64,000 nucleotides of DNA from Ornatilinea apprima (lineage in GTDB: Bacteria > Chloroflexota > Anaerolineae > Anaerolineales > Anaerolineaceae), in contig NZ_LGCL01000016.1 of the NCBI RefSeq assembly GCF_001306115.1, forward strand, positions 293,092 to 357,091, read 5' to 3'. The translations under genes were made by a program, and so were the position numbers. The notes beneath the pieces are model-generated. The model was not told the DNA's origin. It was given only the letters and a program-made list of their open reading frames with translations, and searched no databases. How positions within the stretch are numbered: the first letter of the stretch is position 1; each line of letters starts with the position of its first letter. This document shows positions 53,213 to 62,407 of the stretch, piece after piece.

Positions 53213-54307
53213 TTACGCGTCAACCAGCTCTGCGCGAATCATCTCATAGACCTTCATCACAGAATAGTGCTCTTCAACTGTTTTTCGTCCCTGGCGGGCA
53301 ATGCGCTGGTACAGGTCGGGGTTCGAGATGAGCGCTTCCAGCTGTTGTTCCCACTCCTGCGCAGAGCTGGCCAGGAAGCCATTTTCTCCATCCCGAATGA
53401 TGATCTGGTTTTCACCAACGGGGCTGCTCAGGCAAGGCTTACCGGCGGCCATGTAGATCAGCAGCTTTAACCCGCATTTGCCCTTTTCCCAAGGGCCGTC
53501 ATCCAGTGGCATAACACCGATATCCATCTTATCGGCCAGAGAGGGAATTTCTGCATGGGTGTATTCTTCGATAACCTTGAGTTCCACTCCTTCCACGCGC
53601 GGGATAAGCTTCTCACTGCCCCGCGATCCCGTTATCAGAAACTGCAGGTGATATCCTTTTCGGGCCAGGTTTTCCAAAGGAGCGACCAGGTGGCGCAGGT
53701 ATTTTAGGGTGGACGCGCCGCCGATCCAGCCAATGCGGATGGGGTCTGACCTTTCCGGGTTCGCAGTCAGCGGTGGATACTCCGCCAGATCGACCGCGCT
53801 GGGGATGAGAATGGAAGCCGGGTTATGGCGGCGGGCGAAATCCAGGTTATAGTGGCTGCCCGCGAATACTTTCCATGCCTTTGAAATGATGTGAATGGCG
53901 CGAGCCTGGTTGCGTAAAAAAACCGCATCGTCAAAATCATAAATGATGCGCGGGTTTTTCCGCTGGATGAAATCCACAATTGGGGCTGGCATCAGGTTCG
54001 ATTGGATAAAAATGATATCGAACTTGTTTGCTTGGGCCGCCACCTTTAGCATTTGAAGATACTGGTAAGGTAAAAAGACCAGATGTATGGCCACGCGAAT
54101 AACGAAATCGGTGATCTTTTGCTTTCCCCACGCGGAACGATCCAATCGTTCCAGCAACATTTGCGAGCGCGGGTGGATCATATTGAGCAATTCATAAGCG
54201 TAACCGTCCTTTTCGAGCAGGTTGAAAAACTGCTCCACCCGCACAATTCCACTGGGAAAGTACGGAGTGCAGGGAACAAAGAACAGGATCTTCTTGACCG
54301 GCGGCAT
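53213..54307 (-). CDS. Glycosyltransferase (GT4-like, GT-B fold)
   Basis: The protein has 364 residues. The N-terminal Rossmann domain starts KKILFFVPCTPYFPSG. The C-terminal domain has IGWIGGASTLKYLRHLV, a VMPLDDGPWEKGKCGLKLL region and MAAGKPCLSSPVGEN, matching the nucleotide-sugar site of GT4 enzymes (E replaced by K-rich segment GKCGLK). The segment IIYDFDDAVFLR is shared with the next protein. ATG 54307 comes 1 base after the upstream stop. Surface glycan assembly is likely; the sugar is unknown. Confidence 0.8.
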   Translation of the reverse strand: MPPVKKILFFVPCTPYFPSGIVRVEQFFNLLEKDGYAYELLNMIHPRSQMLLERLDRSAWGKQKITDFVIRVAIHLVFLPYQYLQMLKVAAQANKFDIIFIQSNLMPAPIVDFIQRKNPRIIYDFDDAVFLRNQARAIHIISKAWKVFAGSHYNLDFARRHNPASILIPSAVDLAEYPPLTANPERSDPIRIGWIGGASTLKYLRHLVAPLENLARKGYHLQFLITGSRGSEKLIPRVEGVELKVIEEYTHAEIPSLADKMDIGVMPLDDGPWEKGKCGLKLLIYMAAGKPCLSSPVGENQIIIRDGENGFLASSAQEWEQQLEALISNPDLYQRIARQGRKTVEEHYSVMKVYEMIRAELVDA

Positions 54308-54308
54308 A

Positions 54309-55556
54309 TTACTTTCTGTGCAGTCCACTCAGCGTAATTCTGGATTGAATCAGGATGATGTGAACCAAACCCTTGAGGTAGTTGGAAAGCGTTTGAAAAA
54401 ATGCTTTGATCTGGCCGTTTACAAAGGCCTGTCGGATTTTGTGCAAGATTTTTGCCAGCAGAGGCTTCCCGGCCTGGGTTGCGGGCATCGAACTCATGGC
54501 AGCAGATTCAGCGCCAGGTTGGGGCTGGTAAGGCTGAACAGGCAGGGAGCGCGCAAGTTGAAGATGCCCGTACAGTTCGTCAATAAACTGCTGGTTGGAA
54601 TAGCGGGTAAGAACGTCGGAATAGGCGGCTTCGGCGATTTGACTGCGCTCCAGTGGGTGCGCAACCAGCCAATCGATGGCCTCAAACCAGCTTTGGGTGT
54701 CATTTTCCACCAACAAGCCATTGCGCCCATGCTGGATGTGATCAGAATAGACATCTACATTAGAGTAAATTCCCGCGATGCGGCAGGCGCTGTACTCGCG
54801 GTATTTGATATTGGTTTTGGAGCGATGGAATATATCATTGATCAGCGGGGCAAGGCCAATATCGTACCGGCCAGCAGAAAAGGCGCGCACAAACTGGTCG
54901 TAATCGCGCATGAATGGGTGGAAGAAGATGCGCTCATCTTGCCGGCCGGCAAATGGATTGCTGCCCCAGAAATGAACTTCCACTTGATCACCGTGTTTTT
55001 CCAGAATTTGATCCAGCGCCTGGAAAAAAACAGCCCCCAGGTTGTCATCAATGGAGCGGCTGGTGGCGTATACAATTTTCACAGGTCCCTGAACAGCCTC
55101 TTCGTCGCCGCGCGGCGTTACCAATGACCAGTCAAATGGGCCGTTGATCAAGCGCACGTTTGGATTATACGCTGAGCAAATCTCTACTAAAGGTTTGGAA
55201 TAGACCCGCACCAGCGCGGCTTGCGTCAGCAAGCGTTCAATCATTGCTTTTCGTGCCGGGTGGTTAAGATATTGGCCAAAGCTGGACTCGAGCGGCACCG
55301 CGAAGAAATTGTCATCCAGATCATATAGAAAGGGCTTTTGCAGTTTGTTCAGCTCATCCAGCATCCAACCCAAACTCCACTCATAATTGCGAATGAAAAG
55401 AACAACATCTGCCCATTCCAGATCTTTGCGGGTGGTTAGAAACTCTAAGCGGATGCGCGCCTTCAACATTCCCCGCCGGTGCAGGTCCGTCAGGGGCTTA
55501 ATGGTATAGATAATCGTGGAGGGGATCACCGAGGGAAGGATGGCTAGAACATTCAT
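54309..55556 (-). CDS. Glycosyltransferase (GT-B, GT4-like)
   Basis: The protein has 415 residues from ATG 55556. It begins NVLAILPSVIPSTIIY and has the FLYDLDDNFF segment typical of this glycosyltransferase group. The donor-site region reads IGLAPLINDIFHRSKTNIKYREYSACRIAGI, ending with an E-rich loop. The last 90 residues are helical and variable. Earlier in-frame ATG codons (55607, 55655) are possible, but this start gives the usual N-terminus. Its gene is followed directly by another glycosyltransferase gene on the same strand. Confidence 0.78.
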   Translation of the reverse strand: MNVLAILPSVIPSTIIYTIKPLTDLHRRGMLKARIRLEFLTTRKDLEWADVVLFIRNYEWSLGWMLDELNKLQKPFLYDLDDNFFAVPLESSFGQYLNHPARKAMIERLLTQAALVRVYSKPLVEICSAYNPNVRLINGPFDWSLVTPRGDEEAVQGPVKIVYATSRSIDDNLGAVFFQALDQILEKHGDQVEVHFWGSNPFAGRQDERIFFHPFMRDYDQFVRAFSAGRYDIGLAPLINDIFHRSKTNIKYREYSACRIAGIYSNVDVYSDHIQHGRNGLLVENDTQSWFEAIDWLVAHPLERSQIAEAAYSDVLTRYSNQQFIDELYGHLQLARSLPVQPYQPQPGAESAAMSSMPATQAGKPLLAKILHKIRQAFVNGQIKAFFQTLSNYLKGLVHIILIQSRITLSGLHRK

Positions 55557-55722
55557 AGAAATTTGAATTGGACGTAGAAGAGTAAGGTGATAAATCTTAA
55601 AAATCATACCATATTCCATTGGCTGTATTGATGGTCTTGCTTTGATTTTTGGCATAATTCAATTAGTGGTAAAATTGAATTTTGAATAAAAATAATTCTT
55701 TTCCTCAAATGATGGACAAGCC

Positions 55723-56274
55723 ATGAATTTTTCCGCAACCGAAATCGCTGAGGTGATCCTGGTCGAGCCAAAAGTATATAAAGACGAGAGGGGCTTCTTT
55801 ATGGAAGCTTACCAGGCCAAAGAATTTCAAGCCGCGGGCATCTCCCTGGCTTTTGTTCAAGACAACCATTCGGGATCAACCCAACATATTTTGCGCGGGT
55901 TGCACTACCAGATCCAGCACCCGCAAGGTAAACTGGTGCGGGCAATTGCGGGCGAGGTCTTTGACGTCGCTGTGGATTTACGCAAGCACTCCCCCACTTT
56001 TGGTAAATGGGTGGGGCGATATTTAAGTTCGGAAAACAAACACCAGTTGTGGATTCCACCGGGATTCGCACACGGGTTTTATGTGATCAGTGAGTGGGCG
56101 GAAGTGTATTATAAAGCCACCGATTTTTACGCCCCTCAATATGACCGCTCCATGCTGTGGTCCGACCCGGAAATTGGCATTCAATGGCCAATCGCCGCTG
56201 GGGCGCAGCCCATTCTTTCTGCCAAAGACCAGGCTGGAAAACTGTTTGCGGAAGCTGAAAAATTCGACTTTTAA
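55723..56274 (+). CDS. rfbC: dTDP-4-dehydrorhamnose 3,5-epimerase
   Basis: The protein has 183 residues in a cupin fold. It epimerises C3 and C5 of dTDP-4-keto-6-deoxyglucose. It carries EPKVYKDERGFFMEAYQ, the catalytic His in LRGLHYQ, the Asp in VFDVAVDLRKHSPTFGKW, and the active-site Tyr region in AEVYYKATDFY. First gene of the dTDP-rhamnose set rfbC-rfbB-rfbA-rfbD. The ribosome site is weak. Confidence 0.95.
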   Translation: MNFSATEIAEVILVEPKVYKDERGFFMEAYQAKEFQAAGISLAFVQDNHSGSTQHILRGLHYQIQHPQGKLVRAIAGEVFDVAVDLRKHSPTFGKWVGRYLSSENKHQLWIPPGFAHGFYVISEWAEVYYKATDFYAPQYDRSMLWSDPEIGIQWPIAAGAQPILSAKDQAGKLFAEAEKFDF

Positions 56275-56295
56275 GCGGACGGACTGAGGGAGATT

Positions 56296-57378
56296 ATGAA
56301 GAACATTCTTGTAACAGGTGGTGCCGGTTTCATTGGGTCTAACTTTGTGCGTTTTTTGCTCGAAAAAGAGCCAGACGTACACGTTTACAACTTTGATCTT
56401 CTCACGTACGCGGGCAGCCTGGAGAATCTGAAAAACCTCCCCTCCCCAACCCGGCACACGTTCATCCATGGGGATATTGGGGATGCCGATCTTTTGGATC
56501 GCATCTTCAGTGAGCATGCCATCGATACGGTGGTCCACTTTGCGGCTGAGTCGCATGTAGACCGCTCCATCCTGGGTCCAGAGGCGTTTATCCAAACCAA
56601 TATCATCGGCACGTTTAAGCTTTTGCAAACTGCCCGCAAGCACTGGCTGACGGGTGCTTCAACCTTGGATGGTTACCGCTTCCACCACGTCTCCACCGAT
56701 GAGGTGTTCGGGTCGTTGGCTCCGCAAGACCCAGCTTTTGAAGAAACCACCCCTTATTCTCCCAATTCCCCTTATTCGGCATCCAAAGCCTCCAGTGATC
56801 ATCTGGTGCGGGCATACTTCCATACCTATGGTTTGCCGGTCTCGTTGACCAACTGTTCTAACAATTATGGCCCTTATCAGTTCCCAGAGAAATTTGTTCC
56901 GCTAATGATTTTCAACGCCATGATGGGCAAACCTTTGCCCGTTTATGGAGATGGCCAGCAGATCCGCGATTGGTTGTATGTAGAAGACCACTGTGAGGCC
57001 ATCTGGCGGGTGCTGAAATTTGGCAAAGTCGGAGAAACCTACAATATTGGAGGCAATAACCAACCTACCAACCTGGAGGTGCTGGATTCCATTTGTGCCA
57101 TATTAGATGAAAGACTGCCGCAATCTCCCTTCCGCCCGCATGCCTCACTTAAGACCTTCGTCAAGGACCGCCCCGGGCACGACCGGCGATACGCGATCAA
57201 TATCACCAAGGTCAATACCGAGTTGGGCTGGGCACCCCGGCACAACTTAAAAGCTGGCCTGGAAGCCACCATTGATTGGTACCTTAATAACACCGCATGG
57301 CTGCAAGCGATCAGTAAAAACGATGAGTTTCAAAACTGGTTAGACAATAATTATGAAAAACGGGGAGGAAATCAATGA
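56296..57378 (+). CDS. rfbB: dTDP-glucose 4,6-dehydratase
   Basis: The protein has 360 residues of the extended SDR type. It converts dTDP-glucose to dTDP-4-keto-6-deoxyglucose using bound NAD. The cofactor motif is [11 protein letters not shown]; catalytic STDEVFGSL supplies Asp-Glu, and [10 protein letters not shown] supplies Tyr and Lys. GAGGGAG precedes ATG 56296. Its stop overlaps the rfbA start. Its product feeds rhamnose synthesis and perhaps the DegT aminotransferase encoded downstream. Confidence 0.95.
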   Translation: MKNILVTGGAGFIGSNFVRFLLEKEPDVHVYNFDLLTYAGSLENLKNLPSPTRHTFIHGDIGDADLLDRIFSEHAIDTVVHFAAESHVDRSILGPEAFIQTNIIGTFKLLQTARKHWLTGASTLDGYRFHHVSTDEVFGSLAPQDPAFEETTPYSPNSPYSASKASSDHLVRAYFHTYGLPVSLTNCSNNYGPYQFPEKFVPLMIFNAMMGKPLPVYGDGQQIRDWLYVEDHCEAIWRVLKFGKVGETYNIGGNNQPTNLEVLDSICAILDERLPQSPFRPHASLKTFVKDRPGHDRRYAINITKVNTELGWAPRHNLKAGLEATIDWYLNNTAWLQAISKNDEFQNWLDNNYEKRGGNQ

Positions 57379-58262
57379 AAGGTATTATTTTGGCTGGTGG
57401 AAAAGGCACGCGCCTGTATCCGATCACACGCGCGGTGAGCAAGCAGTTACTGCCAGTGTTTAATAAACCCATGATCTATTACCCGCTGTCGATGCTGATG
57501 CTGGCTGGCATTCACGAAATTCTGGTTATCAGCACCCCCGATGATCTGCCCCAATTCAAACGTCTGCTGGGGGATGGTAAACAGTGGGGATTGTCTTTCT
57601 CCTACGCGGAACAAGCCGAACCGCGTGGTCTGGCTGAGGCGTTTATCATTGGCAAGGATTTCATTGGAGAAGATAAAGTCGCCCTGGTGTTAGGTGACAA
57701 TATCTTCTTTGGTCATAGCATGCCCGAAAAACTGCGCGAAGCGGCATTATTAACAAGCGGCGCGGTGATCTTCGCCTACGCGGTCAAAGACCCTGAGCGC
57801 TATGGTGTGGTGCATTTTGATGAAAACTACAAAGCGCTGGGAATTGAGGAAAAACCCAAGAATCCCAAGTCGAATTATGCGGTGCCCGGCATTTATTTCT
57901 ATGATAATCAGGTCGTGCGGATTGCTTCTGAACTTAAGCCTTCTGCTCGTGGTGAGCTGGAAATTACCGACCTGAATCGCGTCTACCTGGCCAACGAACA
58001 GCTCAACGTGAAGTTATTGGGCCGCGGCGTGGCCTGGCTGGACGCCGGCACGCATGAAGCGCTGCTGCAGGCATCCAACTTTGTCGAAACTGTTGAACAA
58101 CGCCAGGGGATGCTAATTAGCTGTCCCGAAGAAATCGCCTACCGCATGGGATTCATTGACGCCTCCCAACTACGAAAATTAGCCCAAGAACTGCCGCAAA
58201 AAGACTTTGGCGAATACCTGCTGGACCTTCTCAATGATGATGGAGCGGGCAGGTTGGAATGA
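57375..58262 (+). CDS. rfbA: Glucose-1-phosphate thymidylyltransferase
   Basis: The protein has 295 residues. It makes dTDP-glucose from dTTP and glucose 1-phosphate. The nucleotide loop is [13 protein letters not shown], the metal Asp is in [10 protein letters not shown], and [10 protein letters not shown] and LDAGTHEAL are conserved. Length is normal for the short RfbA type. It overlaps both neighbours by ATGA, so translation of rfbB, rfbA and rfbD is coupled. Confidence 0.96.
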   Translation: MKGIILAGGKGTRLYPITRAVSKQLLPVFNKPMIYYPLSMLMLAGIHEILVISTPDDLPQFKRLLGDGKQWGLSFSYAEQAEPRGLAEAFIIGKDFIGEDKVALVLGDNIFFGHSMPEKLREAALLTSGAVIFAYAVKDPERYGVVHFDENYKALGIEEKPKNPKSNYAVPGIYFYDNQVVRIASELKPSARGELEITDLNRVYLANEQLNVKLLGRGVAWLDAGTHEALLQASNFVETVEQRQGMLISCPEEIAYRMGFIDASQLRKLAQELPQKDFGEYLLDLLNDDGAGRLE

Positions 58263-59119
58263 AAATATTACTTGTTGGGTGCAATGGCCAGTTGGGATGG
58301 GAATTGCAGCGCACATTGCCCTATTTTGGAGAACTGCTAAGCGTAGATTTCCCCGAAATCGATCTTTCCAACGCCGATAGCGTGCAGTCCGTGGTAACTT
58401 CCTTCAAGCCGCATGTGGTGATCAACGCGGCCGCGTACACCGATGTAGACCGGGCGGAATCTCAACCGGAATTATGCATGAAGGTCAATTGCGACGGCCC
58501 AAAATTCCTGGCCGAAGCCTGCGACCAAAACCAATCGGTTCTGGTGCACTATTCCACGGATTATGTGTTTTCGGGTGAGACGGACCGCCCTTATCGTGAA
58601 GATGACCAGCCCGGGCCGGTGAGCGTTTACGCCGAGAGCAAGCTGCGGGGAGAACAAGCCATTCAGGCAACCTTCGACCGATTTCTCATTCTGCGCACGG
58701 CCTGGATGTACAGCCTGCGTGCTTCCAGCTTCCTGACTAAAGTGTTATCGTGGTCCGAGAAAAGCGCGGAAATCTCCGTTGTGGATGACCAGATCAGCAA
58801 CCCCACTTGGGCGCGCGCAATGGCCGAAATGACTACCCTCATGCTCGCCAGACTGGAAAGCCAGGCATGGCCGGCGTCTTTGATGGGCATCTATCATCTC
58901 GCCGGAGATGGGTATACCAGCCGCTATGAATGGGCTAAGGCAATCATTGAAATTGCGAACCAACATCAGGTGAAAGTCAACCCCGCCAAGAGCGAAGATT
59001 TTCACACACCCGCTCGCCGGCCGCGGTTTTCTGCTTTGGATTGCAGTAAATTTTACCAGGCATTTGATCTTCGCTTGCCCTCCTGGCAGGCGTGCCTGAG
59101 ATTATCCATGAAAAAATAG
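58259..59119 (+). CDS. rfbD: dTDP-4-dehydrorhamnose reductase
   Basis: The protein has 286 residues of the SDR type. It reduces dTDP-4-dehydrorhamnose to dTDP-L-rhamnose with NAD(P)H. The cofactor loop is [11 protein letters not shown], catalytic YSTDYVFSG, and YAESKLRGE supplies Tyr and Lys. The last of four rhamnose genes, it is followed after 4 bases by an ABC permease gene, so rhamnose is likely built into the exported glycan. Confidence 0.95.
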   Translation: MKILLVGCNGQLGWELQRTLPYFGELLSVDFPEIDLSNADSVQSVVTSFKPHVVINAAAYTDVDRAESQPELCMKVNCDGPKFLAEACDQNQSVLVHYSTDYVFSGETDRPYREDDQPGPVSVYAESKLRGEQAIQATFDRFLILRTAWMYSLRASSFLTKVLSWSEKSAEISVVDDQISNPTWARAMAEMTTLMLARLESQAWPASLMGIYHLAGDGYTSRYEWAKAIIEIANQHQVKVNPAKSEDFHTPARRPRFSALDCSKFYQAFDLRLPSWQACLRLSMKK

Positions 59120-59123
59120 AGTT

Positions 59124-59966
59124 ATGAATTCAACAGAACAGCACATACGCGTTTACGAAAAACATTCCAAAATTCGTTTCGGCAGTTTTATTGCCCGTAA
59201 CATCCATGAATCGATCCTCTATCGCCATGCGTTAATGAACTTCGTGCGAATTAATCTTCGGAACCGCTATAGAAGGTCAACATTAGGTTTTTTGTGGAGT
59301 CTGATAAATCCACTGTTCACCATGGTGATCCTGGCGTTCGTTTTTTCCACCATCTACAACGTGCCTTTTGCGGATTTTGGTATTTACATTTTCAGCGGGT
59401 TGCTTCCCTGGCAGCTTATGTCAAACTCCATCATCGGTGGAACCATGTCTATCATCTACGCTGAAGGGTACCTGAAGAAGGTTTACACCCCCAAAATCCT
59501 CTTCCCCCTGGTCACCGTTTCCACCGAAGCAGTCAATTTTTCGCTCAGTCTGTTCAGTTTATTCATTCTGGCATTTTTACTGGGCGCGAAAATTGGTGTT
59601 TCGCTGCTCTTTTTGCCGTTTGCCATCATCATCACATTCCTGTTTGTTCTGGGCATCGTGCTGGTGGTCAGCGTCGCCACCATCTACTTTCGTGACCTTT
59701 ACAACATCGTTCAGGTCGTGTTTACGGCGCTCTTCTATCTGGTGCCAGTGGTGTATAAAATTTCCATCATTCCAGAAAATTACCAGGTCTTTTATAAACT
59801 CAATCCCTTCTTTTATTTCATCGATCTTTTCCACAAGATCATTTATGAATCCATCATTCCCTCAGCCGCGCATTGGGGCGTTTGTCTGGGGTTGAGTCTG
59901 GTGGCCTTATTGTTGGGATTGTTCATATTAAATTTGAAAGAGCAAGACTTGATTTTCCGCTTATGA
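59124..59966 (+). CDS. wzm: Polysaccharide ABC exporter permease (second Wzm-type)
   Basis: The protein has 280 residues of the ABC-2 type with about six helices. NLRNRYRRSTLGFLWSLINP is the family hallmark at the N-terminal side. It is distinct from the permease at 39444. It overlaps the following ATPase gene as ATGA. Co-transcribed with the rhamnose genes, so it probably exports a rhamnose-bearing chain. Confidence 0.9.
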   Translation: MNSTEQHIRVYEKHSKIRFGSFIARNIHESILYRHALMNFVRINLRNRYRRSTLGFLWSLINPLFTMVILAFVFSTIYNVPFADFGIYIFSGLLPWQLMSNSIIGGTMSIIYAEGYLKKVYTPKILFPLVTVSTEAVNFSLSLFSLFILAFLLGAKIGVSLLFLPFAIIITFLFVLGIVLVVSVATIYFRDLYNIVQVVFTALFYLVPVVYKISIIPENYQVFYKLNPFFYFIDLFHKIIYESIIPSAAHWGVCLGLSLVALLLGLFILNLKEQDLIFRL

Positions 59967-60718
59967 ACGCTTATATCAACCTTGAAGATGTTTCTCTAAA
60001 ATTTCGAATCTATCGGAATCCAACTCCGTCTTTAAAAGAATCCTTCATTAATAAGGTTTTCAAAAAAGATCACCGTGTGGATGAAGTTCTGGAATTCTAC
60101 GCGTTGAAGAATATTTCTCTCAACATCAAGGGCGGTGACCGCTTGGGGATTGTGGGTTTGAATGGCGCGGGTAAATCGACCATGCTGAAAACCATTGCCG
60201 GTATCTACACGCCTCATCAAGGGCGGATTTCCATGGCCGGTCAGGTAACCCCATTGATGGAGCTGGGCGCTGGCTTTCATCCGGAGCAGACCGGGCGGGA
60301 CAACATTTACTTGAACGGCGCCCTGCTGGGGCACTCGGTTAAGGATATGCAGAAACGCGAAAAAGCCATCATCGAGTTTTCTGAACTGGGTGAATTTATT
60401 GACTTACCTGTCAAGTACTACTCCAGTGGTATGTATATTCGCCTGGCCTTTTCCATCGCCACCATGACCGAGCCGGATATTCTTATAATGGATGAAATCT
60501 TGTCGGCTGGCGACGCGCACTTTAAGCAGAAAGCCTCCGAAAAAATTAAGCAGTTAATCAATGTGTCTCAAATTGTGGTTTTGGTATCCCATAACCTTCA
60601 ACAGATTGAAGAAATCTGCAATCACGCGATTGTTTTACATAAAGGCGAAATGGTGAACCAGGGCGACCCGAAAGAAATGGTCAGCTATTACCTGACCGAA
60701 ATCGCTAAAGCCAAATGA
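59963..60718 (+). CDS. wzt: Polysaccharide ABC exporter ATPase (second, short Wzt-type)
   Basis: The protein has 251 residues. Walker A is GLNGAGKST, the signature is YSSGMYIRLAFS, Walker B is ILIMDEILSAGD, and the switch is SHN. It ends soon after the ATPase core and lacks the C-terminal glycan-recognition domain of the 38186 protein, so export here is probably not gated by a terminal modification. ATG 59963 was chosen from the ATGA overlap; an in-frame start at 59873 is inside the permease gene. Confidence 0.9.
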   Translation: MNAYINLEDVSLKFRIYRNPTPSLKESFINKVFKKDHRVDEVLEFYALKNISLNIKGGDRLGIVGLNGAGKSTMLKTIAGIYTPHQGRISMAGQVTPLMELGAGFHPEQTGRDNIYLNGALLGHSVKDMQKREKAIIEFSELGEFIDLPVKYYSSGMYIRLAFSIATMTEPDILIMDEILSAGDAHFKQKASEKIKQLINVSQIVVLVSHNLQQIEEICNHAIVLHKGEMVNQGDPKEMVSYYLTEIAKAK

Positions 60719-60738
60719 GGTCATAAGAACGAGGAAAA

Positions 60739-61881
60739 ATGGAACCGATCCAATTGTTTGTACCAACTTTCCGAATTGAAGAATCGCTGGAAGAAATCCG
60801 CGTCTGCCTGGAAAAAGGGTGGACTGGCCTGGGGTTTAAGACTATCGAATTTGAAAAAGCCTGGTTAGACTTCACCGGCCTCGAGAACGCGCATTTTGTC
60901 GACTCGGCCACAGCCGGTTTGCACCTGGCGGTTAAGCTGCTCAAACTGCACGGCGGCTGGGCAGACGGCGATGAAGTCATCACCACTCCGCTGACCTTTG
61001 TTTCTTCCAACCATGCCATCCTTTATGAAAACCTGAAACCGGTTTTTGCGGATGTGGACGAATACTTATGCCTGGACCCCGCCTCAGTGGAAGCGCTGAT
61101 CACGCCCCACACACGCGCTGTGCTGTATGTTGGTCTTGGCGGCAATCCCGGTCAGCTGGACCGCATTGTTGAAATCTGCAAGAAACATCATCTTAAACTG
61201 ATTCTGGACGCCGCCCATATGACCGGCACCCGCCTGCACGGGCGGCACGTGGGCTGGCAGGCGGATGTATCCGTATTCAGCTTTCAGGCGGTTAAGAACC
61301 TCCCTACCGCCGATTCGGGCATGATCTGCTTCTCCGACAAAGCATTGGACGCCGAAGTGCGCAAATGGACCTGGCTGGGAATTAACAAGGACACGTATTC
61401 CCGCACCGTCTCCAGCGAAGGCACCTATAAATGGTATTACGATGTTGAATTTGTGGGTCATAAATACCATGGCAACTCGATTATGGCTGCGCTGGGACTG
61501 GTGTCGATTAAATATGTGGAAAGCGATAATGAGTACCGCCGCAAAATTGCCGGCTGGTATGATGAATTGTTCGCCAAAGAACCGCGCATTGGCCTGGTCA
61601 AGATGGCCCCCGACAGCGTTCCCTCCCGGCATCTTTACCAGGTATTGGTCGATGAACGCGACCGGGCGATGTCTTATCTCAATGAGCACAAAATTTACCC
61701 CGGCGTGCATTACCGCGATAACACGGTCTATCGCATGTATGAATACGCCGACGGCACCTGCCCGAACGCGCGCAGCGCCAGCGACCGGATCATTTCTCTG
61801 CCGTTGCATCTGCGTCTGACCGAGCAAGACGTGCAGCGGGTTGCCAATACGCTGATTGAATTTGTTCAATTGTCCAAATGA
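60739..61881 (+). CDS. DegT/DnrJ/EryC1-family sugar aminotransferase
   Basis: The protein has 380 residues, PLP-dependent. The Schiff-base lysine is K186 in SFQAVKNLPTADSG. The cofactor Asp is D157 in LILDAAH. PLTFVSSNHAIL and VHYRDNTVY are family segments. Family members aminate keto-sugars on nucleotide carriers. The nearest keto-sugar source is RfbB, so dTDP-4-amino-4,6-dideoxyhexose is a plausible product (inference). GAGG lies just before ATG 60739. A GNAT gene follows immediately. Confidence 0.85.
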   Translation: MEPIQLFVPTFRIEESLEEIRVCLEKGWTGLGFKTIEFEKAWLDFTGLENAHFVDSATAGLHLAVKLLKLHGGWADGDEVITTPLTFVSSNHAILYENLKPVFADVDEYLCLDPASVEALITPHTRAVLYVGLGGNPGQLDRIVEICKKHHLKLILDAAHMTGTRLHGRHVGWQADVSVFSFQAVKNLPTADSGMICFSDKALDAEVRKWTWLGINKDTYSRTVSSEGTYKWYYDVEFVGHKYHGNSIMAALGLVSIKYVESDNEYRRKIAGWYDELFAKEPRIGLVKMAPDSVPSRHLYQVLVDERDRAMSYLNEHKIYPGVHYRDNTVYRMYEYADGTCPNARSASDRIISLPLHLRLTEQDVQRVANTLIEFVQLSK

Positions 61882-61888
61882 GGTGTCT

Positions 61889-62404
61889 GTGGCCAAGAAG
61901 ACCGTTGCGCCCGCAGAGAATGACCGCATCCGCCTGCGATTGTTGGCAGAAGAAGACCTGGAACAGACTTTATCCTGGCGGAATCAAGATGACATTCGCA
62001 AATGGTTCTTCTTTCAAGACCGCATAGAACCCGCTAATCACCGTGCCTGGTTTGAAAAATACCAGGCACGGGATAACGATTTTGTTTTCATCATCGAAGC
62101 TAAAGATTTGGACGGTATTCCCATTGGGCAGATTGCCTTGTACGATATTGATTGGGAACAGCGCAGAGGTGAATATGGCCGCTTGATGATTGGTGAACCA
62201 GCAGCCAAAGGCAAAGGCTATGCTCAGGATGCCACTCAACTGGTTTTAGAAGTCGCGGCGGAACAATTTGGATTGAAAGAGGTTTACCTGGAAGTTTACA
62301 CCCACAATCAGGCTGCACGGAGGGTGTACGAAAAATCCGGCTTCATCGTTACCGAATCCGGCCCTGAAGTAACCAAAATGTCTTACTTTACCCACCACGA
62401 TTAG
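61889..62404 (+). CDS. GNAT-family N-acetyltransferase
   Basis: The protein has 171 residues in the RimI/RimJ-like GNAT fold. The acetyl-CoA pyrophosphate loop is EPAAKGKGYAQDA, and the C-terminal VYTHNQAARRVYEKSGF is the usual end motif. The start is GTG 61889, with GAGGTG just upstream; an in-frame TTG at 61856 is inside the aminotransferase gene. Next to a sugar aminotransferase it probably acetylates the new amino group, as WecD or PseH do (inference). Confidence 0.8.
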   Translation: MAKKTVAPAENDRIRLRLLAEEDLEQTLSWRNQDDIRKWFFFQDRIEPANHRAWFEKYQARDNDFVFIIEAKDLDGIPIGQIALYDIDWEQRRGEYGRLMIGEPAAKGKGYAQDATQLVLEVAAEQFGLKEVYLEVYTHNQAARRVYEKSGFIVTESGPEVTKMSYFTHHD

Positions 62405-62407
62405 GAT

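Noticed and set aside
61084..61929. 281-codon minus ORF
   Set aside because: It is antisense to the DegT aminotransferase gene.
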